Below, piece after piece: positions 35,131 to 45,189 of a stretch of 64,000 nt of DNA (its first letter is position 1; each line of letters opens with the position of its first letter). Location of the stretch: the NCBI GenBank assembly GCA_046318415.1, contig JBKCUK010000004.1, forward strand, positions 62,001 through 126,000. Direction: 5' to 3'. A program made the position numbers and the translations under genes. Source of the DNA: JBKCUK01 sp046318415 (GTDB lineage Bacteria; Pseudomonadota; Alphaproteobacteria; Caedimonadales; Caedimonadaceae). Below the pieces are notes generated by a model. The model was given only the letters and a program-made list of their open reading frames with translations, made no database searches and had not been told where the DNA came from.

Positions 35131-37333
35131 ACTCAAAAAATTTATTCAAATTTTTACCTTTCCCACGCTCTATCGTACGGGACGTCCCGCTTATTTTTCC
35201 GATGTTTATCGGCTGATCACGGTCACCTATATCCTGGTGGTTGCCATTACCGCGGGTTTATTTGCCTTTTTGTATCAAGAAAACCACAACGCGCGCCTCA
35301 GCAGTCTTAAGTACCGCCTCAAACAAGAAGTTCAGTCCCTTGATTTCATCTTGCGCGTGCGCACCGATGCGGCCAGCGCCATGCAAACCCGCGCCCAGGA
35401 TTTTCTGCGTGGTATCGGTAGTTACGGAGACCTCTCGCGACTGCAACAATATGGACCTGAGCGTTATGCGGTCAACATCCCCATCGAATCAGAGACGGAT
35501 ATTCTAAGACTTTCTGGAATTGGGGAATTGGATAAACTGCCCCACCAAGTGCAGCGTGAGTTGACCATGGCTTTGTCCATGATCTCGGTCTTTCATATTG
35601 TGCGCAAAAATATTAAAACCGCGGCCCAGGTGGAATATACCTCGCTGCAACGGTTTAAGGTGACCTACCCCTATCGCAAAACCAAGGATACAGACTTTCG
35701 CGACCATGACCTCAAAGAGATTAACTTCACCGGCGCTTTGCCGGAAAATAATCCCCGGGGTGAGGTTTTTTGGACAGATGTGTTCCTAAATCCCTCAGGT
35801 CACGGTTTAATGGTGACCTGTGCTGCCCCCATTTATGACGGGTCAAGGTTCCTTGGGGCCATCTCTATTGACCTTAAATTGGATGCGCTCAACTATTTCG
35901 TCGCCAACATCATCTATCCCTATGGTCGCATGATCGTGGTCAACGAGCGCGAGACCGTCTTAGCCGACAGCATGACCAACCAAACCACCGATGAGATCAT
36001 CCTCAAAGCCACGGATGTCCTGCCTGAGGGCATCAAACTGGACAAAATCAAGCAGCAAAGGGATAATTTTTTGGTGCGTAACGGGAAGTATTGGGTATTC
36101 CATGCGCCTTCTGCCTACGCTCCCTGGACCGTGGTTTATTTTGTGAGTGCAAGGGAACTGAGCCGCGCCACTCTTTTGGATGTGGGCCCTGGCTTTTTGG
36201 CTTTATTCTTATTTGCCACCATCATTTTATTTGCCATCAACCGCTGGATCGCCGTGAGCTTCATTGGCCCCACCCGACGGCTGGTGGCCCACATCACCTC
36301 GCAAGGGGCCCTTGAACTGACCCCAGATCCAAAGCTCAAAGAGCCCTGGAGGGCCTGGATGCAAGCGGTCACCGAAGTCTTTGCCACCAACCGCCAACTG
36401 GTGACCGAGTTGGAACGCACCATTGCCTCCCTTGATCGCAAAGTTGCTGACCGTACCAAAGCTCTTTCGGACAAAAACACGAAGTTACAGTTGGCTCTTT
36501 CTGATCTAAAGCGGGCGCAGGATCAAATCATTACCCAAGAAAAATTAGCTGGTCTTGGCGCCTTAACGGCAGGTATCGCCCATGAGATTCGCAATCCCTT
36601 GAATTTTATTTTGAATTTTACCCGCCTCAGCCGCGAATATGTGGCCGAGCTGCAAAACCATCTCAAGACCACTGACAACCAGGAAATTCAGGGTCTTCTT
36701 CAAGATATTGAAGCCAACATGGCCCGTGTCGAGGCCCACAGTTTGCGGGCAGAGGGAATTGTTCGCAGTATGTTACTCCATGCGCGCGGCGGTGAAGAAA
36801 AAGCGACCCTGACGGATATCAATAGCTGTGTTCAAGAAAGCGCCCATTTTGCCCTCACAAGTTACAAGCACCAAGGGCGTATCCCCCAATTAATCTTTGA
36901 CCTTGACCCCAACGTGCCCAGCCTTCTGGTCTATCCCCAAGAACTGGGACGGGTGATCCTCAACATCGTCAACAATGCTTGCTATGCTCTTGACCAGCAC
37001 TATACCCCTAAAGGGAGCGAACCCTATCCAGGCATGATCCAGATCAGTACCCACAAGTCAGAAAGTCTCATCGACATTCGCATTCGCGACAACGGCCCAG
37101 GTATCCCGGATAAAATCCGCAAAAAGATTTTCGATCCGTTTTTCACCACCAAACCGACCGGTTCTGGAACTGGCCTTGGATTATCCCTTGCCCATGAGAT
37201 TATAACCAAGCAACATGGGGGAAGTTTGCGCTTAGAAACAAAGTTGGGCTCCGGTACAGAATTTATTGTTAGTTTGCCTCTTGCAGACGACCACCCCTTT
37301 GAGGAAGGAACGCCCGACGGACCCATTGGATAA
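35117..37333 (+). CDS. Membrane sensor histidine kinase (orphan)
   Basis: A 738-residue two-component kinase. One membrane helix near residues 31-54 (ITVTYILVVAITAGLFAFLY) and a second near 356-378 enclose a long periplasmic sensor of about 300 residues, possibly Cache-like. A coiled segment (VADRTKALSDKNTKLQLALS) leads to the H-box GIAHEIRNPLNFILNF with phospho-accepting His near 489. ATP-binding boxes follow: NIVNNACYALDQ, IRDNGPGIPDK, FDPFFTTKPTGSGTGLGLSL. No response regulator is adjacent. Start ATG 35117 has AGGA four bases before it and lies within phaC, implying translational coupling. Confidence 0.9.
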   Translation: MPQGKLKKFIQIFTFPTLYRTGRPAYFSDVYRLITVTYILVVAITAGLFAFLYQENHNARLSSLKYRLKQEVQSLDFILRVRTDAASAMQTRAQDFLRGIGSYGDLSRLQQYGPERYAVNIPIESETDILRLSGIGELDKLPHQVQRELTMALSMISVFHIVRKNIKTAAQVEYTSLQRFKVTYPYRKTKDTDFRDHDLKEINFTGALPENNPRGEVFWTDVFLNPSGHGLMVTCAAPIYDGSRFLGAISIDLKLDALNYFVANIIYPYGRMIVVNERETVLADSMTNQTTDEIILKATDVLPEGIKLDKIKQQRDNFLVRNGKYWVFHAPSAYAPWTVVYFVSARELSRATLLDVGPGFLALFLFATIILFAINRWIAVSFIGPTRRLVAHITSQGALELTPDPKLKEPWRAWMQAVTEVFATNRQLVTELERTIASLDRKVADRTKALSDKNTKLQLALSDLKRAQDQIITQEKLAGLGALTAGIAHEIRNPLNFILNFTRLSREYVAELQNHLKTTDNQEIQGLLQDIEANMARVEAHSLRAEGIVRSMLLHARGGEEKATLTDINSCVQESAHFALTSYKHQGRIPQLIFDLDPNVPSLLVYPQELGRVILNIVNNACYALDQHYTPKGSEPYPGMIQISTHKSESLIDIRIRDNGPGIPDKIRKKIFDPFFTTKPTGSGTGLGLSLAHEIITKQHGGSLRLETKLGSGTEFIVSLPLADDHPFEEGTPDGPIG

Positions 37334-37341
37334 GGAACACC

Positions 37342-39150
37342 ATGTCCCACCAGAATCTTGTGATCCTTCGACATCACCTTAAAACCCTTGGACTTCAGGG
37401 GCTGATTGTCACCAAGGCCGATGCCCACCAAAATGAATATGTGCCCGCCCATTTGGATCGTCTGCAGTGGCTCAGTGGCTTTACAGGCTCGGCGGGCACG
37501 GCAGTGATCACGGCTGAGGATGCAGTTCTTTTTGTCGATGGCCGCTACACTGTCCAGGCAGAAGCCCAATCTGGCGCCTGTTTTCAAGTGCACACCACGC
37601 CCACCTCGCAGCTGAGTTTATGGCTGGGCGCGCATCTTCAGCCCGGCCACGTTTGGGGTGTGGATGGCACCACCCTGACGGCACGTCAAGGTGAGCAGAT
37701 CGAAGAGATCCTTAAAAACCAAAAGTGCACGCTAGAAAACCTTCCACAAAACCCCATTGATACCCTGTGGAAAGATCGTCCCCACGTTAATCTGGGGCCG
37801 ATTGTCGACCACCCGGTGACATTTTCCGGACAGGATTGGCAAGGCAAAGTCCAAGCCTGCGTGAGAGATCTGCACACAAAAGGGCTTGATGCTGCCCTGA
37901 TCAGTACCTGTGAGGGTGTGGCATGGCTTATGAACTGGCGCGGCACCGATGTCCCCTTTACGCCCGTGGCCTTCGCCTTTTGTGTTGTGGAAGCATCCGG
38001 TGGCGTCCACCTGTTTGTCGATGCCCATCGACTTGAAGCCCCGATTCAACAGCGCCTTGAAGGTCAAGTCACCTATCATGCCTATGGGGGGCTTGAGGCT
38101 TTCTTCAAGGGGCGAGGCGGCTATCAGAGGGTTCTTCTGGATCACGCCAGCGCCCCCTATGGTGTGGCCAAGATTCTACGCAAACAAAACACCGAGCTGG
38201 TCTATGATTCTTGTGTAACGCTGATTCACCGCGCCCGCAAAAATCTAAAAGAGCAACAAGGCATTCGCCAAGCGCACCTTCGTGACGGCGCCGCCCTGTG
38301 CCAGGCCCTTGCCTGGCTCAAAATCCAAGACATGGAAACCCAAGAGGTGAGTGAGTTGGATGTGGTGCAGCGTTTGCTTGACGAACGTCGCAAGCAGCCC
38401 CATTTTCAGCAACCCAGCTTTGGCACCATCGTGGGATCAGGGCCCCATGGCGCCATCATCCATTACCAGCCGACACTTGAGAGCAACCGTCGCCTTCGCC
38501 CCCAAGATGTGATCGTCATTGATTCGGGCGGGCAGTACTTAGATGGCACCACCGATGTCACCCGCACTGTCGTTGTTGGAGAGGGCACAGAAGAGGCGAA
38601 GAAGGCGTTTACCCGAACCCTCAAAGGTCACATCCGTCTTGCAAAAGCTATCTTCCCACAAGGCACCACAGGCGCCCAATTGGACAGCCTTGCGCGCTAT
38701 GATTTGTGGCAGGATTGCAAGGATTATGCCCACGGAACTGGGCATGGTATTGGCGCCTATCTTCACGTTCATGAAGGACCCCATAACATTGGCTCACGCC
38801 CCAATGGCACCGCTTTAGAGCCAGGTATGATTGTCTCGAATGAACCCGGTTATTATGCCCGGGATGCCTTTGGTATTCGCATTGAAAGCGTGATCATGGT
38901 CCAAGCCCTGGATGACGCCGCAAGGTGGCTTTCCTTTGAAACGATCACCCTTGCTCCCATTGATCAAGACCTGATTGATAGAGCGCTGTTAACGGCAGAG
39001 GAGACCGCTTGGCTCAATGCCTACCATGCCCGAGTCTATGATTGCGTTGCGCCCCTTGTGGATGTTACGACCCGAGACTGGTTGCAGCAAGCAACAAAGC
39101 CTATGCCCCTTCCCGAAGCCCCATGGCATGACGGGCCAAAAGCCGCTTAA
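37342..39150 (+). CDS. pepP: Xaa-Pro aminopeptidase (M24B)
   Basis: A 602-residue metallopeptidase removing an N-terminal residue that precedes proline. It has two creatinase-like N-terminal domains (WLSGFTGSAGTAVI; VDGRYTVQAEAQ), then the pita-bread catalytic domain with the metal ligands in VIDSGGQYLDGTTDVTRT (two Asp), GTGHGIGAYLHVHEGP (His), SNEPGYY (Glu) and GIRIESV (Glu). The roughly 600-residue three-domain form resembles eukaryotic cytosolic APP1 more than E. coli PepP. It starts eight bases after the kinase gene, and its 3' end overlaps the opposite-strand UbiH-type gene by 50 bases. Confidence 0.93.
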   Translation: MSHQNLVILRHHLKTLGLQGLIVTKADAHQNEYVPAHLDRLQWLSGFTGSAGTAVITAEDAVLFVDGRYTVQAEAQSGACFQVHTTPTSQLSLWLGAHLQPGHVWGVDGTTLTARQGEQIEEILKNQKCTLENLPQNPIDTLWKDRPHVNLGPIVDHPVTFSGQDWQGKVQACVRDLHTKGLDAALISTCEGVAWLMNWRGTDVPFTPVAFAFCVVEASGGVHLFVDAHRLEAPIQQRLEGQVTYHAYGGLEAFFKGRGGYQRVLLDHASAPYGVAKILRKQNTELVYDSCVTLIHRARKNLKEQQGIRQAHLRDGAALCQALAWLKIQDMETQEVSELDVVQRLLDERRKQPHFQQPSFGTIVGSGPHGAIIHYQPTLESNRRLRPQDVIVIDSGGQYLDGTTDVTRTVVVGEGTEEAKKAFTRTLKGHIRLAKAIFPQGTTGAQLDSLARYDLWQDCKDYAHGTGHGIGAYLHVHEGPHNIGSRPNGTALEPGMIVSNEPGYYARDAFGIRIESVIMVQALDDAARWLSFETITLAPIDQDLIDRALLTAEETAWLNAYHARVYDCVAPLVDVTTRDWLQQATKPMPLPEAPWHDGPKAA

Positions 39151-40273
39151 CGGGGCCGATACGATTCACCAGTCCCAGCCCAAGGCCCCTCAACAATCCG
39201 ACGCTTTTGGCGTTGTTGGAAAAGAGGCGAATCAGGCCATGGGTAATGCCCAGCATGGAATAGGTATCCATTTGGCGCGTGCGGGCATAGGCCTGCATCT
39301 GGGTCATGGGATCAAGACCCAGGGCATGGGTCTCGGCAAGGGTTTTGGCAAGCTCATACGTATCGCGGAGGCCTAGATTAAAGCCTTGTCCAGCCACGGG
39401 ATGCATCACATGGGCGGCATCCCCAATCAACACAAAACGGCCTTTAAGAATGGTTTTTGGCAACTGGGCCACAAGGGGATAGGCCCAAATTTGGCTCTCA
39501 AGGCTGAGGTCCCCCAGGGTCGGGCCAAAGACTTGCTGCATTTCGGCGGCAAATTGATCCGGGCTCAGACTCTGCAGGCGCTCAGCCAAAGCTGTGGTGC
39601 AGCTCCAGACCAAAGTTGATCGCTTTCCCGGCATGGGCAACAGAGCAAAGGGACCCGTGGGCAGAAAATGCTCGTAGGCCGCGCCTTCATGATCGCGGGT
39701 ATGGCCAACGATCGCCACAAGGGCAGTTTGATGATAGGGGACCGACTTGGTTGTAATCCCCAAACGCTGCCGGGTTGCCGATCCCCTGCCCTCTGCCACC
39801 ACACAAAGGGGCGCCTTCAGGACTACACCGGATTGGGTTTGAATTTCCACATGGGTTTCTGTCTCGTGCAGGTCTTGCATATGATCAGGAGCGATCAAAG
39901 TAATGTGCGGGTGGTTTTTCACCTGTTCTAAGGTTGCGGTGCGCAGCCGCCAATTATCGACAATAAAACCAAGGGGCTTGCCATCGGATTCCTTGGCACC
40001 GTAATGCAGGTGGGCCGAGGATCCCTGGGTGGTCACATAAATTTCAGTGATGGGCTCGGCATGGGCGTGAAGGGGATGCCACAGTCCCAAGGATTCAAGA
40101 TAGTGGCAGCTGCCCAGGGCAATGGCTGTGGTCCGCCCGTCCGATGCAGCGCTGGCCAAGCTCGAGGGATCTACCTGATCAAGCACCACGACTTTAAGGC
40201 CCGACTTTGCAAGGGCAAGGGCCGTGGCACCGCCCACAAGACCACCACCTAAGACAATCACATCACAGTTCAT
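39101..40273 (-). CDS. UbiH/COQ6-family FAD-dependent hydroxylase
   Basis: A 390-residue flavoprotein probably hydroxylating a ubiquinone precursor. ATG 40271-40273 has AAGG five bases upstream. The FAD-binding GxGxxG is VIVLGGGLVGGATALALAKSG, and the second FAD motif is VLIGDAAHVMHPVAGQGFNLG, as in UbiH, UbiF and COQ6. The middle DG motif is degenerate (CVVAEGRGSATRQRLG). The specific ring position cannot be assigned. The C-terminus overlaps pepP in antisense. Confidence 0.88.
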   Translation of the reverse strand: MNCDVIVLGGGLVGGATALALAKSGLKVVVLDQVDPSSLASAASDGRTTAIALGSCHYLESLGLWHPLHAHAEPITEIYVTTQGSSAHLHYGAKESDGKPLGFIVDNWRLRTATLEQVKNHPHITLIAPDHMQDLHETETHVEIQTQSGVVLKAPLCVVAEGRGSATRQRLGITTKSVPYHQTALVAIVGHTRDHEGAAYEHFLPTGPFALLPMPGKRSTLVWSCTTALAERLQSLSPDQFAAEMQQVFGPTLGDLSLESQIWAYPLVAQLPKTILKGRFVLIGDAAHVMHPVAGQGFNLGLRDTYELAKTLAETHALGLDPMTQMQAYARTRQMDTYSMLGITHGLIRLFSNNAKSVGLLRGLGLGLVNRIGPVKRLLARHAMGLREGA

Positions 40274-40379
40274 GACGACCTTTTGCACCCTATTGAAACT
40301 TTGTCCATGATGCCCCATGATTGGGGCGCTTAAAAGAAATAAAGTATCATATTGGAAAACTTCGAGTTTAGGATAATCC

Positions 40380-42194
40380 ATGCGCCACCTCATTCTTCCC
40401 GCTCTTTTTGGCCTTATGACCCAAACCGCTCAAGCAGCCCAAGCACCTCAGCACTGCCTGAGCATGCACGGCTCATGTAAATATCCTGCGACATTTAAGG
40501 CTTTTGATTATGTCAACCCAAATGCGCCGAAAGGTGGCCTCCTCCGCCTAACGGAAATTGGCAGCTTTGATACGCTGAATCCTTTTGTGATCAAGGGAAA
40601 TCCGCCCGCAGGCCTCAGCCTGTTAAGTGAAGTCCTTGTCTATGAACCTCTGATGCGCCGGGCCCGAGACGAACCGTTTTCGCTTTATCCAGGTCTTGCC
40701 GCGTCCTTCGTCATGGCCGAAGATCGCAGCTCCATCACCTTTCATTTAAACCCCAACGCCAAATGGTCAGATGGCAAGCCTGTGACAGCAGACGACGTTG
40801 TTTTTACACACAAATTGCTGGCAACCCAGGGCCGCCCCAATTTGCAGACCTTTTACAAGCAAGCCGAAAAGGTTGAAAAACTCGATGACCTGACGGTGCG
40901 CTATAGCTTTAAAAAGCGAGACGACGGGTCTTATGACCAAGAGCTGCCTTTGCTACATGCCTTGATGTATGTTTTGCCCAAGCACGTTCTTGAGAGCCGT
41001 GATTTTGAGAAGATCTCCATGGATCCCATCATTGGCAGTGGACCTTACAAAATTGCTGAAGTCAAACCAGGTCACACCATCAGCTACGAGCTACGCGACG
41101 ATTATTGGGGTAAAGATCTGCCCACCACCGCAGGCTTGTATAACTTTAAGACCATTCGTTATGACTATTACCGCGATGATAAAGTGGCCCTCGAGGCCTT
41201 CAAGGCTGGCGAAGCGGATGTGCGCGGTGAACGTAATCCCAGCTTGTGGAAAACGGGCTATGACTGTCCTGCCGTCAAAAGAGGCGACATCATTCGGGAA
41301 GAATTCGAGATAAAATCACCCCAGGGCATGTTTGCTTTTGTCTTTAATACCCGCCGCCCTCTGTTTGCCGACATCAGGGTTCGTGAGGCCTTAAATTTGG
41401 TCTTTGATTTCGAGAGTTTCAATCGCATCGTTTTACACAATGAAGCCAAAAGGACACAGAGCTTCTTCACGGGGACGGAACTGGCTGCCAGCGGTGAACC
41501 CCAAGGCCAAGAGCTGGACATCCTGAAATCCTTCAAGGACAAACTTCCAGCAGAAGTATTTGCCAATGCCAGCCCTGTGGCTGCCCCCAGCCCCAAAGAG
41601 CTGCGTACAAATATCCAAAAAGCACAACACTTGCTGAGTGAAGCCGGTTGGGAGCTTAAATCGGGGACCCTGATTCACAAAACCAGCAAACAGAAGTTTG
41701 AGTTCGAGTTGCTGCTCTCTCGCCCAGAGGACGAAAAAACAGCCCTGTACTTTGCGCGTAATCTGAAACCTCTGGGGATGACGGTGAACATCCGGGTTCT
41801 TGATAGCGCCCAGTACTTGGCGCGCACCAGCACCTTTGACTTTGACATGATGGTCTGGACTTGGGGCGGGACGCGCTCACCGGGCCAAGAGCAGCGCTAC
41901 TATTGGGGCTCCAAGGCCGCTGACGAGCAAGGCAGTCGCAACTATCCAGGCATTAAAGATCCCATTGTGGATCAGTTAACCGAAAAGATGACGTCGGCCA
42001 AAGATCGAGCAGGCCTGGAGGCTGCAGCCCGCGCCTTGGACCGGGTGTTGCGCGCCGGCAAATATGTGGTGCCGCTTTACCACATCAATAAAAACCGTCT
42101 AGCCTATCGCCGGGATTTCCGTCATCCTGAGATGAAAGACTACGTTCCTATTTTGCTGTCCACCTGGTGGTATCAGCCAAATAAGGAGAAATAA
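40380..42194 (+). CDS. YejA-type oligopeptide-binding protein
   Basis: A 604-residue periplasmic solute-binding protein of family 5. A signal peptide ends AQAAQA near residue 22. Typical pieces are YPATFKAFDYVNPNAPKGG, FDTLNPFVIKG, WSDGKPVTADDVVFT and the DYWGKDLP segment, which together point to the YejA branch (oligopeptide or microcin C-like uptake). The permease and ATPase partners (yejB, yejE, yejF) are not in the window, so it may serve a distant transporter. Confidence 0.9.
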   Translation: MRHLILPALFGLMTQTAQAAQAPQHCLSMHGSCKYPATFKAFDYVNPNAPKGGLLRLTEIGSFDTLNPFVIKGNPPAGLSLLSEVLVYEPLMRRARDEPFSLYPGLAASFVMAEDRSSITFHLNPNAKWSDGKPVTADDVVFTHKLLATQGRPNLQTFYKQAEKVEKLDDLTVRYSFKKRDDGSYDQELPLLHALMYVLPKHVLESRDFEKISMDPIIGSGPYKIAEVKPGHTISYELRDDYWGKDLPTTAGLYNFKTIRYDYYRDDKVALEAFKAGEADVRGERNPSLWKTGYDCPAVKRGDIIREEFEIKSPQGMFAFVFNTRRPLFADIRVREALNLVFDFESFNRIVLHNEAKRTQSFFTGTELAASGEPQGQELDILKSFKDKLPAEVFANASPVAAPSPKELRTNIQKAQHLLSEAGWELKSGTLIHKTSKQKFEFELLLSRPEDEKTALYFARNLKPLGMTVNIRVLDSAQYLARTSTFDFDMMVWTWGGTRSPGQEQRYYWGSKAADEQGSRNYPGIKDPIVDQLTEKMTSAKDRAGLEAAARALDRVLRAGKYVVPLYHINKNRLAYRRDFRHPEMKDYVPILLSTWWYQPNKEK

Positions 42195-42209
42195 CAGGGA
42201 GGATAAACC

Positions 42210-43001
42210 TTGAGTACAAAGGCCAAAAAGCACCCCTTTCACCTGGTTGCGCCAAGCCCCTGGCCCGCGGTGACCTCACTGGCGTCACTTGTGCTGACCG
42301 TGGGGGCTGTCTTGAGTTTTCACAAGCATGGCTCAACGGTCTTGTACGCCGGGATTATCTTCCTTCTTTTGGCCATCACAGGGTGGCTGAGAGATGTGAT
42401 CAAAGAATCCAAGTCAGAACACACAAACGAAGTCCGCTTCGGCTTTAAATATGGCATGGCGCTGTTCATCTTTAGTGAGGTGATGTTCTTTGTGGCCTTT
42501 TTTTGGGCCTACTTTAATGCGGCCCTTATGCCCACCGAGGCCATAGGAAATGTCTGGCCACCGAAGAACATCACAACACTTGATCCCTTTGACCTGCCCT
42601 ACTTTAATACGCTTATCTTGCTGCTTTCAGGCACCACGTTGACCTGGGCGCACCATGCGCTGATCGAGGGTCGTAAGGACGAGGCCCTTTGGCTGACCGG
42701 CGCCACCATTGGCCTTGGTTTATTTTTCACCTGTGTTCAAATTTATGAATATCATCATGCCTCCTTTGGTTTTAAGGATGGTATTTATGCCTCAACCTTC
42801 TACATGGCGACCGGCTTTCACGGTGCCCACGTCATCATCGGCACCATCTTTTTATGCGTCGCTTGGGGTCGTATCTATTATGATCATTTTACGCCCAGTG
42901 ATCATTTCGGTTTTGAAGCCGCCGCCTGGTATTGGCACTTTGTGGACGTGGTGTGGCTGTTCTTGTTTGTCAGCATCTATTGGTGGGGATCCGGATCCTG
43001 A
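42210..43001 (+). CDS. ctaE: Cytochrome c oxidase subunit III
   Basis: A 263-residue membrane subunit of the aa3-type oxidase. It begins at TTG (42210-42212), preceded by AGGGAGG at seven bases, which decides the start. Residues KKHPFHLVAPSPWPAVTSL and FSEVMFFVAFFWAYFNAAL, then GFHGAHVIIGTIFL and AAAWYWHFVDVVWLFLFV, are the conserved helices. Subunits I and II are not in the window. SURF1, an assembly factor of the same oxidase, overlaps its end. Confidence 0.96.
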   Translation: MSTKAKKHPFHLVAPSPWPAVTSLASLVLTVGAVLSFHKHGSTVLYAGIIFLLLAITGWLRDVIKESKSEHTNEVRFGFKYGMALFIFSEVMFFVAFFWAYFNAALMPTEAIGNVWPPKNITTLDPFDLPYFNTLILLLSGTTLTWAHHALIEGRKDEALWLTGATIGLGLFFTCVQIYEYHHASFGFKDGIYASTFYMATGFHGAHVIIGTIFLCVAWGRIYYDHFTPSDHFGFEAAAWYWHFVDVVWLFLFVSIYWWGSGS

Positions 43002-43729
43002 AAAAGGCGCGTTTTGTTGGGTTTGTCCTCTTTGCCACCAGCGTGAGTCTTGTGTGCTTTGCGCTTGGTATTTGGCAAGTGCAACGCTATCAACAGAAAC
43101 AAAACCTAGCAACAAACTTCCAGCAAGCCGCCTTGGCTCCCATGGTCAACCTGGAACAAGCCATCGCAAAAGGCCTAGAAGTTCCCACCTATGCCAGGGT
43201 TCGCTTATGTGGGAAGGCCTGTCTCAGCAACAGTTTTTTACTTGATATGCAAAAGGTCGAAGAAAAGGTCGGCCAGGTGTTGTTGGTGCCCCTCCAAATT
43301 GCATCGGGCGAGATCCTCCTTGTGGAAAGCGGTTGGAGTGCTGTGGCCCCCTCTCTAGAGAGCCTTCGTCAGCAACCCGACCGTCAGGTGTGCATCGATG
43401 GTATTCTTCGCCCCTTTGTTCGCGGCAACTTCTTTACGCCCGCACCTGATATTCAGCAAGGCAAGCTCTTTGCCACAACCCATCAAGACACCTGTCGCCT
43501 CGCCGCTCTTCCCCTCAACAAGCTTGGGATTGTGGTCAGCCATGAATCCTTGGCGTCCCCGTTCAAACCCGTGGATTTGTCCAAGTCCTCGAGCGGTTAT
43601 CAAGCCCCCCATGCCCTTTATGCCGCAACTTGGTTTAGCCTGGGGTTACTCTGGATACTGTTGCTTCTTTTCATCACTTACCGACGCCAAAAAACATCAC
43701 AGATTGACGTGAATCCAAAGCCGCGTTAA
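42983..43729 (+). CDS. SURF1-family oxidase assembly protein
   Basis: A 248-residue protein with one membrane helix near each end (FVGFVLFATSVSLVCFALGIWQ and ATWFSLGLLWILLLLFI), typical of SURF1, which helps insert haem into cytochrome oxidase subunit I. ALGIWQVQRYQQK and VESGWSAVAP are family landmarks. The start is uncertain: the GTG at 42983 lies within ctaE and the CTG at 42998 overlaps the ctaE stop; neither has a clear ribosome site, so coupling to ctaE is likely. Confidence 0.87.
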   Translation: MGIRILKKARFVGFVLFATSVSLVCFALGIWQVQRYQQKQNLATNFQQAALAPMVNLEQAIAKGLEVPTYARVRLCGKACLSNSFLLDMQKVEEKVGQVLLVPLQIASGEILLVESGWSAVAPSLESLRQQPDRQVCIDGILRPFVRGNFFTPAPDIQQGKLFATTHQDTCRLAALPLNKLGIVVSHESLASPFKPVDLSKSSSGYQAPHALYAATWFSLGLLWILLLLFITYRRQKTSQIDVNPKPR

Positions 43730-43797
43730 CCATTGCGCAAGATCACTTTGATGTGATGAATGACGATCCAACTTGCCAAAGAGAGAATGCACCCATC

Positions 43798-45048
43798 ATG
43801 ACCCTTCACCTATCGACCCTCAGCAACGGACTGCGCGTGATTACCGATCCTATTGAAGGCGTTGAAACCGCAGCGCTTGGGATCTGGGTGGGGGTGGGGG
43901 CCCGTCATGAATCGGCAGAGACCAATGGTCTTGCCCATTTTCTTGAGCACATGGCCTTTCGGGGCACCGTCCATCGCACGGGGCGTGAAATTGCCGAAAG
44001 CATCGAAAATGTAGGCGGTTACCTTAATGCCTACACATCAAAGGAAGCCACCGCCTATTACGCCCGCGTACTGGCAAAAGATGTGCCGCTTGCCCTCGAA
44101 ATCATTGCCGATATCCTTCAGTATTCAGTGTTTGCAGAAGAGGAACTGAATCGGGAACGCACCGTCATTCTTCAAGAAATTGGTCAAACGCAGGATACGC
44201 CGGATGATGTGGTTTTTGAGGATTTTCAGCTGACTGCTTTTCCAAATCAAGCCTTGGGCCGATCCATTTTGGGTCCTGTTGAGAACGTACGCAGTTTCCA
44301 AAGTCAGGACTTCAAGCATTACATGAAATGTCACTACGGTGCCGACCAAATGGTGTTGGTGGCAACCGGCAAAGTTGATCACGATAGCATCCATCAACAG
44401 GCGGAAAGCCTCTTCAACGCCCTACAACCCATGGTCACCCTCAACCCTGAGCGCGGCGTTTACCAGGGTGGTAACCATCGTAGGTCCCGAGATCTTGAAC
44501 AGGTCCATCTGGTCCTTGGATATGAGGGTGTGGCCAAGGGAAGCCCTCCCTTTTATGCCGCCTCTCTCCTGGCAACCCTTTTAGGTGGCGGCATGTCCTC
44601 ACGTTTGTTTCAAGAGGTGCGTGAGAAGCGGGGCCTGGTTTACAGCATCCAAGCCTTCACCCAAAGTTACCGCGATTGCGGCGTTTTTGGCGTTTACGCT
44701 GGCACAAGCGAGGAAAACATAGCCGAGCTGATGCCCGTTGTGCGCGACGAATGCCGTGCGATCATGCACAACTGCTCAGACGATGAATTGCGCCGGGCGC
44801 AAAACCAACTGAAAGCCTCGTTGATGATGGCCCGCGAAAGCACGTCGGCGCGCTGTGAACAGCTGGCCCAGCAGATGTTAACCTATGGCCGCCCCCTAGA
44901 TCCCGGGGAGATCATGGACCGCATTGATGCCGTCAGCTGTGCGGATATTGGCGCAGTTGCCCAACATATTTTCTCAAGCAAGCCCACATTAAGCGCCATT
45001 GGTCCCTCGCGTGCCCTTGAGGTGCTTTCCAAATCATCTGAGCTTTAA
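43798..45048 (+). CDS. M16-family zinc peptidase (processing-peptidase like)
   Basis: A 416-residue member of the pitrilysin/mitochondrial processing peptidase family. The inverted zinc motif HxxEH is in LAHFLEHMAFRGT (about residues 47-51), with the further Glu of the set in the NRERTVILQEIGQT region. The C-terminal half is the inactive M16 repeat with LLATLLGGGMSSRLFQEVREKRGLVY. The size fits the beta-type subunit homologue common in alphaproteobacteria. Chosen start MTLHLSTLSNGLRV lacks a strong ribosome site. Confidence 0.92.
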   Translation: MTLHLSTLSNGLRVITDPIEGVETAALGIWVGVGARHESAETNGLAHFLEHMAFRGTVHRTGREIAESIENVGGYLNAYTSKEATAYYARVLAKDVPLALEIIADILQYSVFAEEELNRERTVILQEIGQTQDTPDDVVFEDFQLTAFPNQALGRSILGPVENVRSFQSQDFKHYMKCHYGADQMVLVATGKVDHDSIHQQAESLFNALQPMVTLNPERGVYQGGNHRRSRDLEQVHLVLGYEGVAKGSPPFYAASLLATLLGGGMSSRLFQEVREKRGLVYSIQAFTQSYRDCGVFGVYAGTSEENIAELMPVVRDECRAIMHNCSDDELRRAQNQLKASLMMARESTSARCEQLAQQMLTYGRPLDPGEIMDRIDAVSCADIGAVAQHIFSSKPTLSAIGPSRALEVLSKSSEL

Positions 45049-45189
45049 AGCCATTTAAGAGAGCTTTTCTCCATAGTATAGATTAGGGCGATATCCTGAA
45101 AAGCGACATATCTGTGCCACTTTATTTGTGTAACACATCGCGGTGCACAAGTTTGGTGAGCTCAGTCACTCTATGGTTCTATACGCATT

